DNA of 64,000 nt, taken from Halorussus rarus (lineage in GTDB: Archaea; Halobacteriota; Halobacteria; Halobacteriales; Haladaptataceae). Both the position numbers and the translations under genes were made by a program. The notes below the pieces were generated by a model. The model saw only the letters and a program-made list of their open reading frames with translations. It was not told the origin of the DNA and made no database searches. Every line of letters starts with the position of its first letter. Within the stretch, counting starts at the first letter, position 1. Location: assembly GCF_003369835.1 (NCBI RefSeq), contig NZ_QPMJ01000005.1, forward strand, positions 1 to 64,000. The letters run 5' to 3'. Below, one piece after another: positions 17,939 through 25,906 of this stretch.

Positions 17939-17985
17939 GCTGTCAGGAATAGCGTGCTGAATAAAGGGCGCGCGTTCATCAGATG
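17939..17985. repeat. Repeat copy 2, 3' of the second FilR1-like regulator
   Basis: This contains GCTGTCAGGAA, GTGCTGAATA, AAGGGCGCGCG and TTCATCAG, in the same order as the copy at 15813-15860. It lies 39 bp beyond the stop of the regulator at 18024, in the 294-bp gap after the Tat protein gene. I see no gene in that gap. Confidence 0.45.
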
Positions 17986-18023
17986 TCCGTTGCGGAACAC
18001 AGTAGCCCGTACGAATCACTTGG

Positions 18024-18845
18024 TCACATGTCGGGCAACATCGCCGGGTCTAGCGGCACAGCATCGGTCCTGTAGTCCTCGTAGAGGGACGCGGCCCACG
18101 ACACAACGTCGGGAGCCTCAGTGACTAACACGCCGTGAACCACCAGTTCATCCTCCATCTTCTGCTCTTCGCCCAACCAGATCACCACCGTGTCATCGTA
18201 CAGTTCCAAGTTGACCGGTACCTCCCCTTCGTATACCCAGACGCCGTCCCGCTCCGCTCGGGCCCGCCAGAGTGGCACTTGGTCAGGATTCTCATCGAGC
18301 GCATCGAACCAACTGGCTTCAATTACGAGTTCGGAGTCCAACTCCCCTGCTTCCGACTGGGTGTATGCGAGTTCCGCGAAGCGAGGGACGGCCGTTGTCG
18401 CGAGTGAACGCTTCTTGGTTGCAGCCAACAGTAGCTCTGCTACGTAATCAAATGGCTTGGCTGGATTAGTAGGAACTGCAGTGATAATGTTGACGTCTCT
18501 GAAATGACAGAAATCGAGCGACTGAACTGGCGGCGGCAGCCAATAGATGGCGTCTCCGAGGCGCTGCACACCTTCGATGGTCTGCCGATACGCGTGAAAC
18601 TCCTCGATCATGACTTCCCCCAGATGTGTGAGTTTATACTGACTCCCTTCGGAGTCGATCCACCCGCGCGATTCACCCTCGTCGAGAATCCGCGCGACGG
18701 TCGACCGGGAAGCCCCGGTCTGCTCGACGAGACTGCGACTCGTTGTCGCCCCGTCGGTGAGTGCCTCGAATACCCGCACGCTATGTGGCGAGTTCACGAA
18801 CACTTGCATCGCGTCCAGCGTGGATTTCAGTGTGTCTGGTGTCAT
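18024..18845 (-). CDS. FilR1-like winged-helix transcriptional regulator (copy 2)
   Basis: The protein is paralogous to the regulator at 15897 over its full length: STLDAMQVFVNSPHSVRVFE, then TSRSLVEQTGASRSTVARIL, then LDFCHFRDVNIITAVPTNP. Alignment of the N-termini favours the ATG at 18845 (MTPDTLKSTLD, 273 aa). An in-frame ATG at 18893 would add 16 residues. The last residues (AVPLDPAMLPDM) also match copy 1 (AVLLDPAMLPEA). It is divergent from the DUF1330 Tat protein at 19278, about 430 bp away. Confidence 0.75.
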   Translation of the reverse strand: MTPDTLKSTLDAMQVFVNSPHSVRVFEALTDGATTSRSLVEQTGASRSTVARILDEGESRGWIDSEGSQYKLTHLGEVMIEEFHAYRQTIEGVQRLGDAIYWLPPPVQSLDFCHFRDVNIITAVPTNPAKPFDYVAELLLAATKKRSLATTAVPRFAELAYTQSEAGELDSELVIEASWFDALDENPDQVPLWRARAERDGVWVYEGEVPVNLELYDDTVVIWLGEEQKMEDELVVHGVLVTEAPDVVSWAASLYEDYRTDAVPLDPAMLPDM

Positions 18846-19277
18846 AGCCTCGGCCACCTCAGAGGACTTCTCGACAGTCGTTGCTCGCACCACCCCTGTT
18901 TCGTGTCGGTGTGTTCATGCTGGCCAGCAACCCAGTTGCTGGTCCCAAGGGCCGGGAATTGTTGCATGGGGTGGGCAGATTCGAATCGAGTAAGAATATC
19001 AACCGACTCATTGTTATATGTTATCGTGGTTCACGACCGGGCCGGGGAATGGGATACTGGCCCCGAGCCATGGAGTGTCAATCACCGGCCGATTGAACGA
19101 ACTCGGTGCCGGCGAACGACCCAGAGCAGGGACCTGAACGGACGACCGGAGAGGATGAGAATGCCTACCAACGGAGATCAACGGAAGACTGACGACATCG
19201 ACTCCAAAGACCACCACGCGGACCGCGTACGCGCACAGGAACTACAAAATCAGTGGAGAGAGTGTGAGACTGTGACA
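18846..19277. promoter_or_regulatory. Divergent intergenic region of module copy 2
   Basis: No gene is supported. The stretch around 19012-19055 (TATATGTTATCGTGG...CCGGGCCGGGGA) resembles 16813-16852 in module copy 1 (TATCTGTTACCACGG...GCGGGTCGGGGA). The regulatory DNA of the module therefore appears to have been duplicated together with the regulator. Confidence 0.4.
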
Positions 19278-19739
19278 ATGACCAACGAATCGAATCCAGA
19301 CGCCATCTTGCGCCGAAGGCTGTTGAAATCAGGGGCGGTCTTAGCGGGCGCATTCGGGATGATACCGGCCGCAACAGCTAGCGACCGTGAGAACGAGACG
19401 CAGACTGACGAAACGACCACCAGCGAACCTGCCCAATCCCGGAAGGGATACGTGATTGCTGTCGACGGGATAACAGACAGGGACCGGTATATGAACGAAT
19501 ATTTCCCCGTTGCCGCAGAGACAACTGCCGCACATGACGGAGAGGCGCTCGTTATCTCGTCTGAGCCGACCGTGCTTGACGGCGAATGGGGTCATGACCT
19601 GACGGTCGTCTTGGAATTCCCATCCGTTCAAGCAGCGAAGGAGTGGTATGCCGATGACGCCTTGCAAGGAGTCCAGCAGATTCGCTACGAGACCACCGCC
19701 TACTCCAATAAGATCGTCACCTCTCAATACTCCCCCTGA
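19278..19739 (+). CDS. Tat-exported DUF1330 protein
   Basis: The ATG at 19278 gives 153 residues beginning MTNESNPDAILRRRLLKSGA, a twin-arginine-like signal (RRRLLKSG) with the hydrophobic AVLAGAFGMIPAATAS. After an acidic linker, residues 58-153 form a DUF1330 domain, a ferredoxin-like fold: KGYVIAVDGITDRDRYMNEY, then VVLEFPSVQAAKEWYADDAL. DUF1330 proteins are usually cytoplasmic, so the export signal is unusual. Longer open frames starting further upstream add unrelated sequence. Confidence 0.7.
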   Translation: MTNESNPDAILRRRLLKSGAVLAGAFGMIPAATASDRENETQTDETTTSEPAQSRKGYVIAVDGITDRDRYMNEYFPVAAETTAAHDGEALVISSEPTVLDGEWGHDLTVVLEFPSVQAAKEWYADDALQGVQQIRYETTAYSNKIVTSQYSP

Positions 19740-19803
19740 AGATCGCGCGTAGGAATTGCACCATCTTCTTTCCTCCCGGTAAATGGGAAGCATCCTCTCC
19801 GGC

Positions 19804-19980
19804 TCAGAAGACTTCGTCGAGGAACTCACGGATGATCGCGTTCACAGCTCCGGGGTTCTCGAGGTTCGAGGCATGGCCCACTTCGGGAATCCGTTCCAAG
19901 CGGGCGTCGGACAGCTGATTGACCGCCGGCTCGGCGCGGTCCGGTTCCACCACGAGGTCCACCTCGCCGTGGACTCGGAC
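19804..19980 (-). pseudogene. C-terminal remnant of an alpha/beta hydrolase
   Basis: The minus strand reads VHGEVDLVVEPDRAEPAV, then ARLERIPEVGHASNLENP, then IIREFLDEVF and a stop. This is the last fifth of an alpha/beta hydrolase, with the catalytic-His motif VGHASNLENP. Upstream coding is lost: a stop-rich stretch follows on the minus strand and no N-terminal domain is found. It sits in the gene-poor gap 19740-20282. Confidence 0.6.
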
Positions 19981-20282
19981 TGATCACGCGCCGGCACGCT
20001 ACTCCGGCTCACGCTGTAAGCCGCGGACGCAGTTCATCCTTCGACCGGCTGGCGTAGATAGCCCGCATCTCGGTCACCCATTGCGTTCTCGGTGCGGTCG
20101 GTCGTCGGTCCGTTACCACCCGCTCGTCGCGGCTCTCTCTTGTGTCGCGGTCGAGATGCTCGCATTGTTTTACGTAGAATTCCCCCCGTCGGGCTACCTC
20201 TCAACGTCGCACCGCCCGCAAATCGGTCGCCCCGAATCTGTTCGGCCCAACTACTACCGATTACGGACCCAAATCGCCGGCC

Positions 20283-21062
20283 GTGATCGAGACGAACCGA
20301 CGGCGAAGGCCCGCGCGTGGGACGACGGGGGACGACGAGGCGACCGGCAGCGGAGGGCCGGGAAGCGAGCCGGGGTCCGGCGACGTCGCCGGCGTCGTCC
20401 TCGCGGGCGGCTACTCCCGTCGGTTCGGCGACCGCGACAAAGCGCTCGCCCGCCTCGCCGGCCGGCCGCTCCTCGCGCGGGTGGTCGCTCGACTCGGTGC
20501 AGCGACCGACAGCGTGGTGGTCAACTGCCGGGCCGACCAGCGCGCGGCGTTCGCCGACGCGCTCGACCTGTCCGCGGATTCGGAGACCGGAGTCGACGTC
20601 CCGGTCCGATTCGCCCCGGACCCCGTGCCCGATCGCGGCCCCCTGTTCGGCTTCCGGACCGCGCTCCGGGCCGTCGAAGCCGAGACCTGTGCGCTGTCAG
20701 CCTGCGACACTCCGTTCCTCGACCCCCGCCTCCTCTCGGACCTCGCCGACCGACTGACCGCCGACTCGGCGGCCGAGGCGGTCGCAGTCGTGACTAAGGA
20801 CCGTCCGCACCCGGTTCCGGCGGTCTATCGGACCGCACCGGCGCTCGAGGCCTGCGACGCGCTGCTCGACGCCGGCGACGGTCGGCTCTCGGCACTGTTC
20901 GACCGCCTCGCCGTCCGTCGCGTGTCGGCCGACGACGCGGTCGGCGACGTCGCCCGGAACCTGTTCGACGTGGACACGCCGGAGGACCGCGAGCGGGCGG
21001 CCGTCCTGCTCGCCGACCGGACGTCGAGCGAGCGCGGGCGGGAGGCCACCCCGCCGCGATGA
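20283..21062 (+). CDS. mobA: Molybdenum cofactor guanylyltransferase MobA (copy 1)
   Basis: The 259-residue protein has a disordered acidic N-terminus of about 35 residues, then the nucleotidyltransferase signature VVLAGGYSRRFGDRDKALA, the metal-binding ALSACDTPFL and a C-terminal NLFDVDTPED. It transfers GMP to molybdopterin to make the MGD cofactor needed by the DMSO-reductase-family enzymes encoded from 27.9 kb and 41 kb. The start is a GTG. It overlaps the next gene by 4 nt, so the two are co-translated. Confidence 0.85.
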   Translation: MIETNRRRRPARGTTGDDEATGSGGPGSEPGSGDVAGVVLAGGYSRRFGDRDKALARLAGRPLLARVVARLGAATDSVVVNCRADQRAAFADALDLSADSETGVDVPVRFAPDPVPDRGPLFGFRTALRAVEAETCALSACDTPFLDPRLLSDLADRLTADSAAEAVAVVTKDRPHPVPAVYRTAPALEACDALLDAGDGRLSALFDRLAVRRVSADDAVGDVARNLFDVDTPEDRERAAVLLADRTSSERGREATPPR

Positions 21063-21502
21063 CCCGCGTCGTCGCCCGCGGGACGTTCGACCTGCTCCAC
21101 CCCGGCCACGTCCACTACCTGCCGGAGGCCGCCGCGATGGGCGACGAGCCCCACGTGGTCGTGGCCAACGGCGACCGGGTCTCGCACAAGGACCCGGTGG
21201 TCCCCGACGCCCAGCGAGTGCAGGTGGTCGCGGCTCTCGACCCTGTGACCGCGGCCCATCCCGGCCACTCGAAGGGCATCTCCGCGCCCATCCGTCGGAT
21301 CGACCCGGACCTACTGGTCCTCGGTGGCGACCAGCACCACGACGAGGACGAGGTCGCGTCGATGCTCGCGGCGTGGGGCGTCGACTGCGAGGTCCGGCGC
21401 GCCGCGGTAGCCGAATCGGGTGAGGACGAACGCTACTCGACGAGCGACATCGTCGACCGAATCCTGGCGGAGCGCGGCGAGAAAGCGGTTCCGCGTCCGT
21501 AA
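21059..21502 (+). CDS. ribL: Archaeal FAD synthetase RibL-type cytidylyltransferase-fold protein
   Basis: The 147-residue protein has the nucleotidyltransferase motif RGTFDLLHPGHVHYL (HxGH) near the start, ANGDRVSHKDP and the late ERYSTSDIVDRI, equivalent to the ISSSxI motif. Archaeal RibL proteins of this size adenylylate FMN to FAD; glycerol-3-phosphate cytidylyltransferases are close relatives. The start overlaps the mobA stop (ATGA). Confidence 0.75.
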   Translation: MTRVVARGTFDLLHPGHVHYLPEAAAMGDEPHVVVANGDRVSHKDPVVPDAQRVQVVAALDPVTAAHPGHSKGISAPIRRIDPDLLVLGGDQHHDEDEVASMLAAWGVDCEVRRAAVAESGEDERYSTSDIVDRILAERGEKAVPRP

Positions 21503-21513
21503 TCGGCGGCCCG

Positions 21514-21939
21514 CTATTCCGGTGACGCTCCGACTCGCGGTTCCTCGTCCGGATCGAGCGACACCGCCGTAATCGACTCCACGCGCTTGACGAATCGCTC
21601 GCCATCGACGCCGTCGGCCACGAGCCTGGGAAGTCCCGACTCCCCGTCGTCGCGGCCCCTCCGGCGCTCGAAGGCCAGCACTCCGTCGAGCGCCGGCCGG
21701 ATCGGCACGTCGGCTGCGAAGTCCGCTGCTTCGACCCGGAGGTGGGTCGTCTCGCCGGGGAAGTCCGCCGCAGTTGCGAGTTCGGCGAGGGGGACGCCGG
21801 TCCACTCGTCGGTGTTGCGCTCGCCCGACGTGCACTCGACCGTGCAGCGGGCAGTGGTGCGGGGCAGGGCGCGGTCGGCCGGCGGGCGCTCGTGGTCTTC
21901 GGTCGGGACTCCGGTCGGTTCGTCGGTCGCAGCGTTCAT
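21514..21939 (-). CDS. Short molybdopterin-oxidoreductase-like (sulfite-oxidase fold) protein
   Basis: From the ATG at 21939 the protein is 141 residues. TVECTSGERNTDEWTGVPLA and THLRVEAADF...VPIRPALDG match the central part of the Oxidored_molyb (YedY/sulfite oxidase) domain, including a Cys at the place where the Mo-ligand Cys could be (TVECTSG). The domain is much shorter than in YedY, and several cofactor-binding segments are absent, as in a group of small haloarchaeal homologues. It lies 116 bp beyond the first Mrp gene on the same strand. Confidence 0.5.
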   Translation of the reverse strand: MNAATDEPTGVPTEDHERPPADRALPRTTARCTVECTSGERNTDEWTGVPLAELATAADFPGETTHLRVEAADFAADVPIRPALDGVLAFERRRGRDDGESGLPRLVADGVDGERFVKRVESITAVSLDPDEEPRVGASPE

Positions 21940-22055
21940 GGTTGTCGTCTCAGGGTGGTCGGTCGGATCCGATTCGATACCGGATGTTCTGTGCCGATTC
22001 GTGCTTGATGGTGCCACCAGTGCGGGTCGCCCGATCACCTCGGCTTCGACGGGAA

Positions 22056-23384
22056 TCAGGCCGCCCGCCGGAGTTCGAGCACCCACTCGTCGGGCGCGCG
22101 GCGGTGGACCTCGCAGGCGTCGAACGCCTCGTCGGCCGACCCCTCGGCGTGCTCGCCAGCGAGCATCTCGGCCAGCGGCGAGGGGTCGTGGTCGTTCACC
22201 ACGTAGAAGGCCTCGCCGGGGTCGAGCGCCCGGAACTCCTCGCCGACCTGCTCGTGGCGGATGCGCGGCGGCAGCCCCCGGACGTCGAGCGCCGAGTCGG
22301 GCACCGAGACCGGGCCGGCGTCGTCGCTCTCCAGGAAATCGGCGACGGCGTCGGCCACGTCGGCGATCGGACCGGGGCGGGCCGCCGCGTCGGACCGCTC
22401 GGTTTCCGGACTCTGCAACCCCCTGTCGAACGGGAGCTCGGCCAGCACGTCGACGCCGAGTTCCGCCTCGGGGTCGGCGTCGCCGTAGAGTTCGTGGTCG
22501 TGACCGCACTCCTCGCAGGCGAACCCCGCCATGTTCACGACCGCGCCGACCATCAGCACGCCGTTCTCCTCGAACAGCGCGGCGCTCCGGCCGGTGTCGC
22601 CCAGGCTGGTCGGGAACGGCGTGGTGACCAGCACGGCGCCCGAGACCGGCACCTCCTGAAGCGTCGTCAGCACGACGTCCCCGGTCCCCGGCGGTAGGTC
22701 GACCACCAACACGTCCCGACCCGTCCACGCGGTGTCGCCCAGCAGCTCCGTCAGCGCGTCGTGGGCCATCGCTCCGCGCCACGCCAGCGGCGCGTCGTTC
22801 GCCACGAGACCGACGCTCATCACCTGCATGCCGTCGACCTCGGCCGGCGCGGCCCGGCCGTCGTCGGTGGCCTCGACCGGCCCCTCGACGCCGACCAGGT
22901 CGGGCACGTTCGGCCCGTGGATGTCGGCGTCGAACAGGCCGACGTCGTACTCGTGGGCCAGCGCGCGGGCGAGGTGGGTCGCCACGGTGGTCTTGCCCAC
23001 GCCGCCCTTCGCGCTGCCGACCGCGACGACGTGGTCGACCTCGGGGAGCGAGAGGTCGGCGCCGCGGCTGTGGGCTCCCGCCGAGCTATCGTGGCCGTGC
23101 CCGCGATGGAATTCGTCCACTTCCCCGCTCTCACCGCCGGCCAGGTCGCTCTCCACGCGGACCTGCTCGACGCCGGGGACCTCGAACGCCTCGCGCCGGA
23201 CCGCCTCCGCGACGTCCTCGGCGTCTCCGGGGGCCGCACCCGAGAGGTCCATCGACACCGTGACGACGCCGTCGGCGACCGCCACGTCGGTCACGAGGCC
23301 GGCGTCGACGACGCTCGCACCGAAGTCGGGGTCCTCGACCTCGGCGACCGCCGCCTCGACGCGGGCCTGGATGTCCTCGGCCAT
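22056..23384 (-). CDS. Mrp/NBP35-type ATPase with DUF59 and DUF2249 domains (copy 1)
   Basis: The 442-residue protein has three parts. Residues 1-80 are a MIP18/DUF59 domain (VEDPDFGASVVDAGLV). About 110-355 are the Mrp P-loop ATPase with GSAKGGVGKTT, FDADIHGPNVP and VVDLPPGTGDV, plus the metal-binding CEECG. About 365-442 are a DUF2249 domain (LDVRGLPPRIRHEQVGEEF, then FYVVNDHDP). Mrp proteins carry and deliver Fe-S clusters. This one is the last gene but one of the left molybdoenzyme operon, and an equivalent three-domain protein (34983) ends the nar operon, so a dedicated cluster-delivery role is likely. Confidence 0.85.
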   Translation of the reverse strand: MAEDIQARVEAAVAEVEDPDFGASVVDAGLVTDVAVADGVVTVSMDLSGAAPGDAEDVAEAVRREAFEVPGVEQVRVESDLAGGESGEVDEFHRGHGHDSSAGAHSRGADLSLPEVDHVVAVGSAKGGVGKTTVATHLARALAHEYDVGLFDADIHGPNVPDLVGVEGPVEATDDGRAAPAEVDGMQVMSVGLVANDAPLAWRGAMAHDALTELLGDTAWTGRDVLVVDLPPGTGDVVLTTLQEVPVSGAVLVTTPFPTSLGDTGRSAALFEENGVLMVGAVVNMAGFACEECGHDHELYGDADPEAELGVDVLAELPFDRGLQSPETERSDAAARPGPIADVADAVADFLESDDAGPVSVPDSALDVRGLPPRIRHEQVGEEFRALDPGEAFYVVNDHDPSPLAEMLAGEHAEGSADEAFDACEVHRRAPDEWVLELRRAA

Positions 23385-23385
23385 G

Positions 23386-23973
23386 TTACCACGCCTCGAA
23401 GTCGTCCATCGGGTTCTCGCCTTCCTCGTCCGCTTCGTCGTGCATCAGCGTCCCGCCGTAGGGCCGGAACTCGAAGTCGTAGGCGCTGGCGACCCTGTCG
23501 AGTTCGTCCTCGCGCTCGGCGATGACGCCGGTATCGAAGTCGGCCCGCTCGACCGCCGCGACCAGCTCGTCGTCGTCCACGACGCCGTCGGCGTATGCCG
23601 CGGCCACGCCGTCCCGGAACTGGTCGGCGTTGCGCCGACATCGGGCTGCCTCGTCAAACTCGCTGCGGATTTCCTGGGTGGGCCGGCCGCGGTCGGTCGG
23701 AATGTCGGCCAGTCGGTCGACCGCGCGCTCGTCGTAGTGCGCGGCGGCCGAGAGCACCTGGACCACCTGCTCGGTCGCCGAGAGGTCGTTCCACGCCTCG
23801 CGGGCCTCGTCGGCAACCATCGCGTCGACCACCTCGTCCCACGCCGTGTCGCGCTCCACGTCTTCGAACGCCTCGGCGACGAACGCCCCGACGTGGTCGT
23901 CGGGGATGGAAACGCCGAGCGATTCCTCCGCGGTCCGTCCGCGCTCTGCGTCTGTCTCTGTCATCTGAATCAC
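23386..23973 (-). CDS. Uncharacterised acidic operon protein
   Basis: I do not recognise this 195-residue protein. It is mostly helical and very acidic, with an N-terminal SIPDDHVGAFVAEAFEDVERD and a Cys in FDEAARCRRNADQF. The C-terminus reads FEFRPYGGTLMHDEADE. No signal peptide or membrane segment is visible. It lies between the HEAT protein (4-nt overlap) and Mrp (1-bp gap), so translation is coupled to molybdoenzyme maturation genes. The nar operon has no equivalent of it. Confidence 0.6.
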   Translation of the reverse strand: MIQMTETDAERGRTAEESLGVSIPDDHVGAFVAEAFEDVERDTAWDEVVDAMVADEAREAWNDLSATEQVVQVLSAAAHYDERAVDRLADIPTDRGRPTQEIRSEFDEAARCRRNADQFRDGVAAAYADGVVDDDELVAAVERADFDTGVIAEREDELDRVASAYDFEFRPYGGTLMHDEADEEGENPMDDFEAW

Positions 23974-24893
23974 TCCTCCGTCGGTCGCCCGGGACCGCCG
24001 GGCGGTCGTCGGTCGTTCGGTCCGGGCCCGCCGGTCGGTCCCGTGCCGCCCTTCGGCCCCGCCCCGTCGCCGGGGACGCCGCGGGGCGTGTCGGCGGGCG
24101 CCTGGGGGCCGCCGCCGGGCGGGCCGTCGTCTATCTCCACGTCGAGTTGGTCGGGGTCGACGCCGCGGGCCGCCGCCAGCGCGCGCTTCGCGGTTCGCTT
24201 GACGTCGTCGCTCCGGTCCGTGATGCCGTGGGCCTCCAGGGCCTGCTCGGCCCGGTCGGTCGCGAGGTCGCCCAGCGACTCAGCGGCCTTCGCCCGGACG
24301 AACGCCTCGGGGTCGCGGGCCAGCACCGCTGCCAGCAACCGTACCGCCTCCTCGACGTCGTCGGCGCGCTCGCCGAGGTACTGCGCGGCGTACTCCCGGA
24401 CGGCGGGATGGGGGTCGTTCTTGATCCGGTCGGTCAGCTGCTCGGGGGCGACCCGGCCGGTCTTGCCGAGCGCGATGACCGCGTTGCGCCGGACCCACCC
24501 GCTGTCGTCGTCGAGCGCGTGCGCGAGCGCGCCGGCCTCGGGTGCGGCCCGCGAGAGCGCGACCACCGCCTCGGCCCGGACCCACTCGTCGGCGTCGTCG
24601 AGCCCGGTCCGGATCGCGCTCTCGGCCGCGTCGGGCGCCTCGCCGGCGGCCGCCCCCAGCGCCTCGACCGCGAACTGCCGGACGTCGGCGCTGTCGTCGA
24701 CGGAAAGCCGGTCGGCGAGCGCGGTCACGGTATCGGGGTCGAGCCCCGCTGCGTCCGCGCAGTCCACGAGCGCGAGCGCGGCGTCCCGGCGAACGGGTTC
24801 GCGGTCGTCGTCGAGCAGGTCCCGAAGGTCGGCCTCGTCGCCGTCGCGGGCGGGCGAGCGGTTCCGGGCGCTCCGGTTGGCGTACTCGCTCAT
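23970..24893 (-). CDS. HEAT-repeat protein (copy 1)
   Basis: From the ATG at 24893 the protein is 307 residues, beginning MSEYANRSARNR. Residues about 20-250 are HEAT repeats with the PBS-lyase-type pattern (VRRDAALALVD, VRQFAVEALG, VRAEAVVALS, VRRNAVIALG, VREYAAQYLG, VRAKAAESLG). The last 55 residues are a Gly/Pro-rich tail. HEAT arrays are protein-binding scaffolds; with TorD, Mrp and the beta subunit genes alongside, an assembly platform for the Fe-S/Mo enzyme is likely. It overlaps the gamma subunit gene by 4 nt. Confidence 0.75.
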   Translation of the reverse strand: MSEYANRSARNRSPARDGDEADLRDLLDDDREPVRRDAALALVDCADAAGLDPDTVTALADRLSVDDSADVRQFAVEALGAAAGEAPDAAESAIRTGLDDADEWVRAEAVVALSRAAPEAGALAHALDDDSGWVRRNAVIALGKTGRVAPEQLTDRIKNDPHPAVREYAAQYLGERADDVEEAVRLLAAVLARDPEAFVRAKAAESLGDLATDRAEQALEAHGITDRSDDVKRTAKRALAAARGVDPDQLDVEIDDGPPGGGPQAPADTPRGVPGDGAGPKGGTGPTGGPGPNDRRPPGGPGRPTEE

Positions 24894-25906
24894 TCCTTCG
24901 CCCTCCAGTAGACGACTGTCCAGGTGAGCAGGGTCGTCGCGACCAGGCCGAGCACCCAGTTGCCGACCGAGTGGGTGAGCCACATGCCGCCGGCCGAACC
25001 GCCGGAGCCCGATCCGCTGTCGGAGCCGCCCGACTGGCTCCCGCCCGAGTCGCTCGACCCCGAGCCGGCGGACGCGTCGGTCATCGCCCAGTCGCCGGTG
25101 TCGAGCTTCGTGAACTGGAGCGTGATGGACTTCTGGCCGTTGACCTCGTCGGCGCTCCCGTTCCACACCGCGAACGCCAGGTAGACGTTCTTCGACCCCG
25201 AGAGGCTGGCGTCGAACTCCCCGTCGGTGTCGTGCGCTCGGGTGAACACCACCGACCAGCCATCGTCGGTCCGCTCGGCGTTCGCCCGGACGTTCTGGCG
25301 GGGCGCGTGGGTCAGCGAGCCGTACCCCTTCGCGTAGTAGTTCTGGGCGTACCGGTCGTACTGGCTCTTCGACAGGGGGTTGCCCGCGGCCCTGCCGGGC
25401 ATCGTCTCGTTCTCGGGGTGCGGATACGTGTACATCTGCCCGAACGACGACCGGTTCTCGAACTGCCAGCTCGCCCGCCAGTACCAGATGTCGACCGGCT
25501 TGCCGGCCGCGCCCATCGTGATGGGCGGCCGGTCGCCCGACCGGAGCATCACCGCGGCGGCGTCGCTGTAGTTGCGCGGCGCCCGGATGTCGGCGTCCCG
25601 GGTCGGGTCGGCCCAGGACAGCCGGAACGCGGTGTGAGACTCGTTGTGAACGGTCTGGACCGTCAGGTCGTCGACGCTCCCGCCGCCGAACGGCGGGGCC
25701 ATCTGCTGCTTCGACAGCGACACCGTGCGCTCGGGCGCGTCGCTCCACTGGGACGCCGCGGGATCGGTCGGCACCGACTCGACCGCGACCGCCGGCTGGG
25801 TGCCGCCGGTGACCGCTGCTGCGACCGCGGTCTGGGCGAGCACCAGCGCGGCCACGACGACCGCAGTCACTATCGTCGCCCGCCGCGCCGCGTCGCGGTC
25901 AGCCAC
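24890..25906 (-). CDS. Heme-b gamma subunit of a type II DMSO-reductase-family enzyme (EbdC/DdhC-like)
   Basis: The 338-residue protein has an N-terminal signal/anchor (residues 10-33), an EbdC-like domain and a C-terminal membrane helix (WLTHSVGNWVLGLVATTLL region) after a Ser/Gly linker. In ethylbenzene dehydrogenase gamma, a Met and a Lys ligate heme b. Here PPITMGAAGKPVDIWYWRA offers the Met, and AFAVWNGSADEVNGQKS offers the Lys. It would take electrons to or from the beta-subunit Fe-S chain outside the membrane. The same architecture appears at 38817. It overlaps the HEAT gene (4 nt) and the TorD gene (8 nt). Confidence 0.75.
   Translation of the reverse strand: MADRDAARRATIVTAVVVAALVLAQTAVAAAVTGGTQPAVAVESVPTDPAASQWSDAPERTVSLSKQQMAPPFGGGSVDDLTVQTVHNESHTAFRLSWADPTRDADIRAPRNYSDAAAVMLRSGDRPPITMGAAGKPVDIWYWRASWQFENRSSFGQMYTYPHPENETMPGRAAGNPLSKSQYDRYAQNYYAKGYGSLTHAPRQNVRANAERTDDGWSVVFTRAHDTDGEFDASLSGSKNVYLAFAVWNGSADEVNGQKSITLQFTKLDTGDWAMTDASAGSGSSDSGGSQSGGSDSGSGSGGSAGGMWLTHSVGNWVLGLVATTLLTWTVVYWRAKE

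Noticed and set aside
20000-20282. Minus-strand frame ending near 20019 (QWVTEMRAIYASRSKDEL...)
   Set aside because: It looks protein-like for about 25 residues, but no start or family could be identified and the flanks are a degraded hydrolase remnant.
22732-24927. Plus-strand open frame of 731 codons opposite the Mrp and HEAT genes
   Set aside because: It is Ser/Ala/Arg-rich and spans three overlapping minus-strand genes. No recognisable domain is present.
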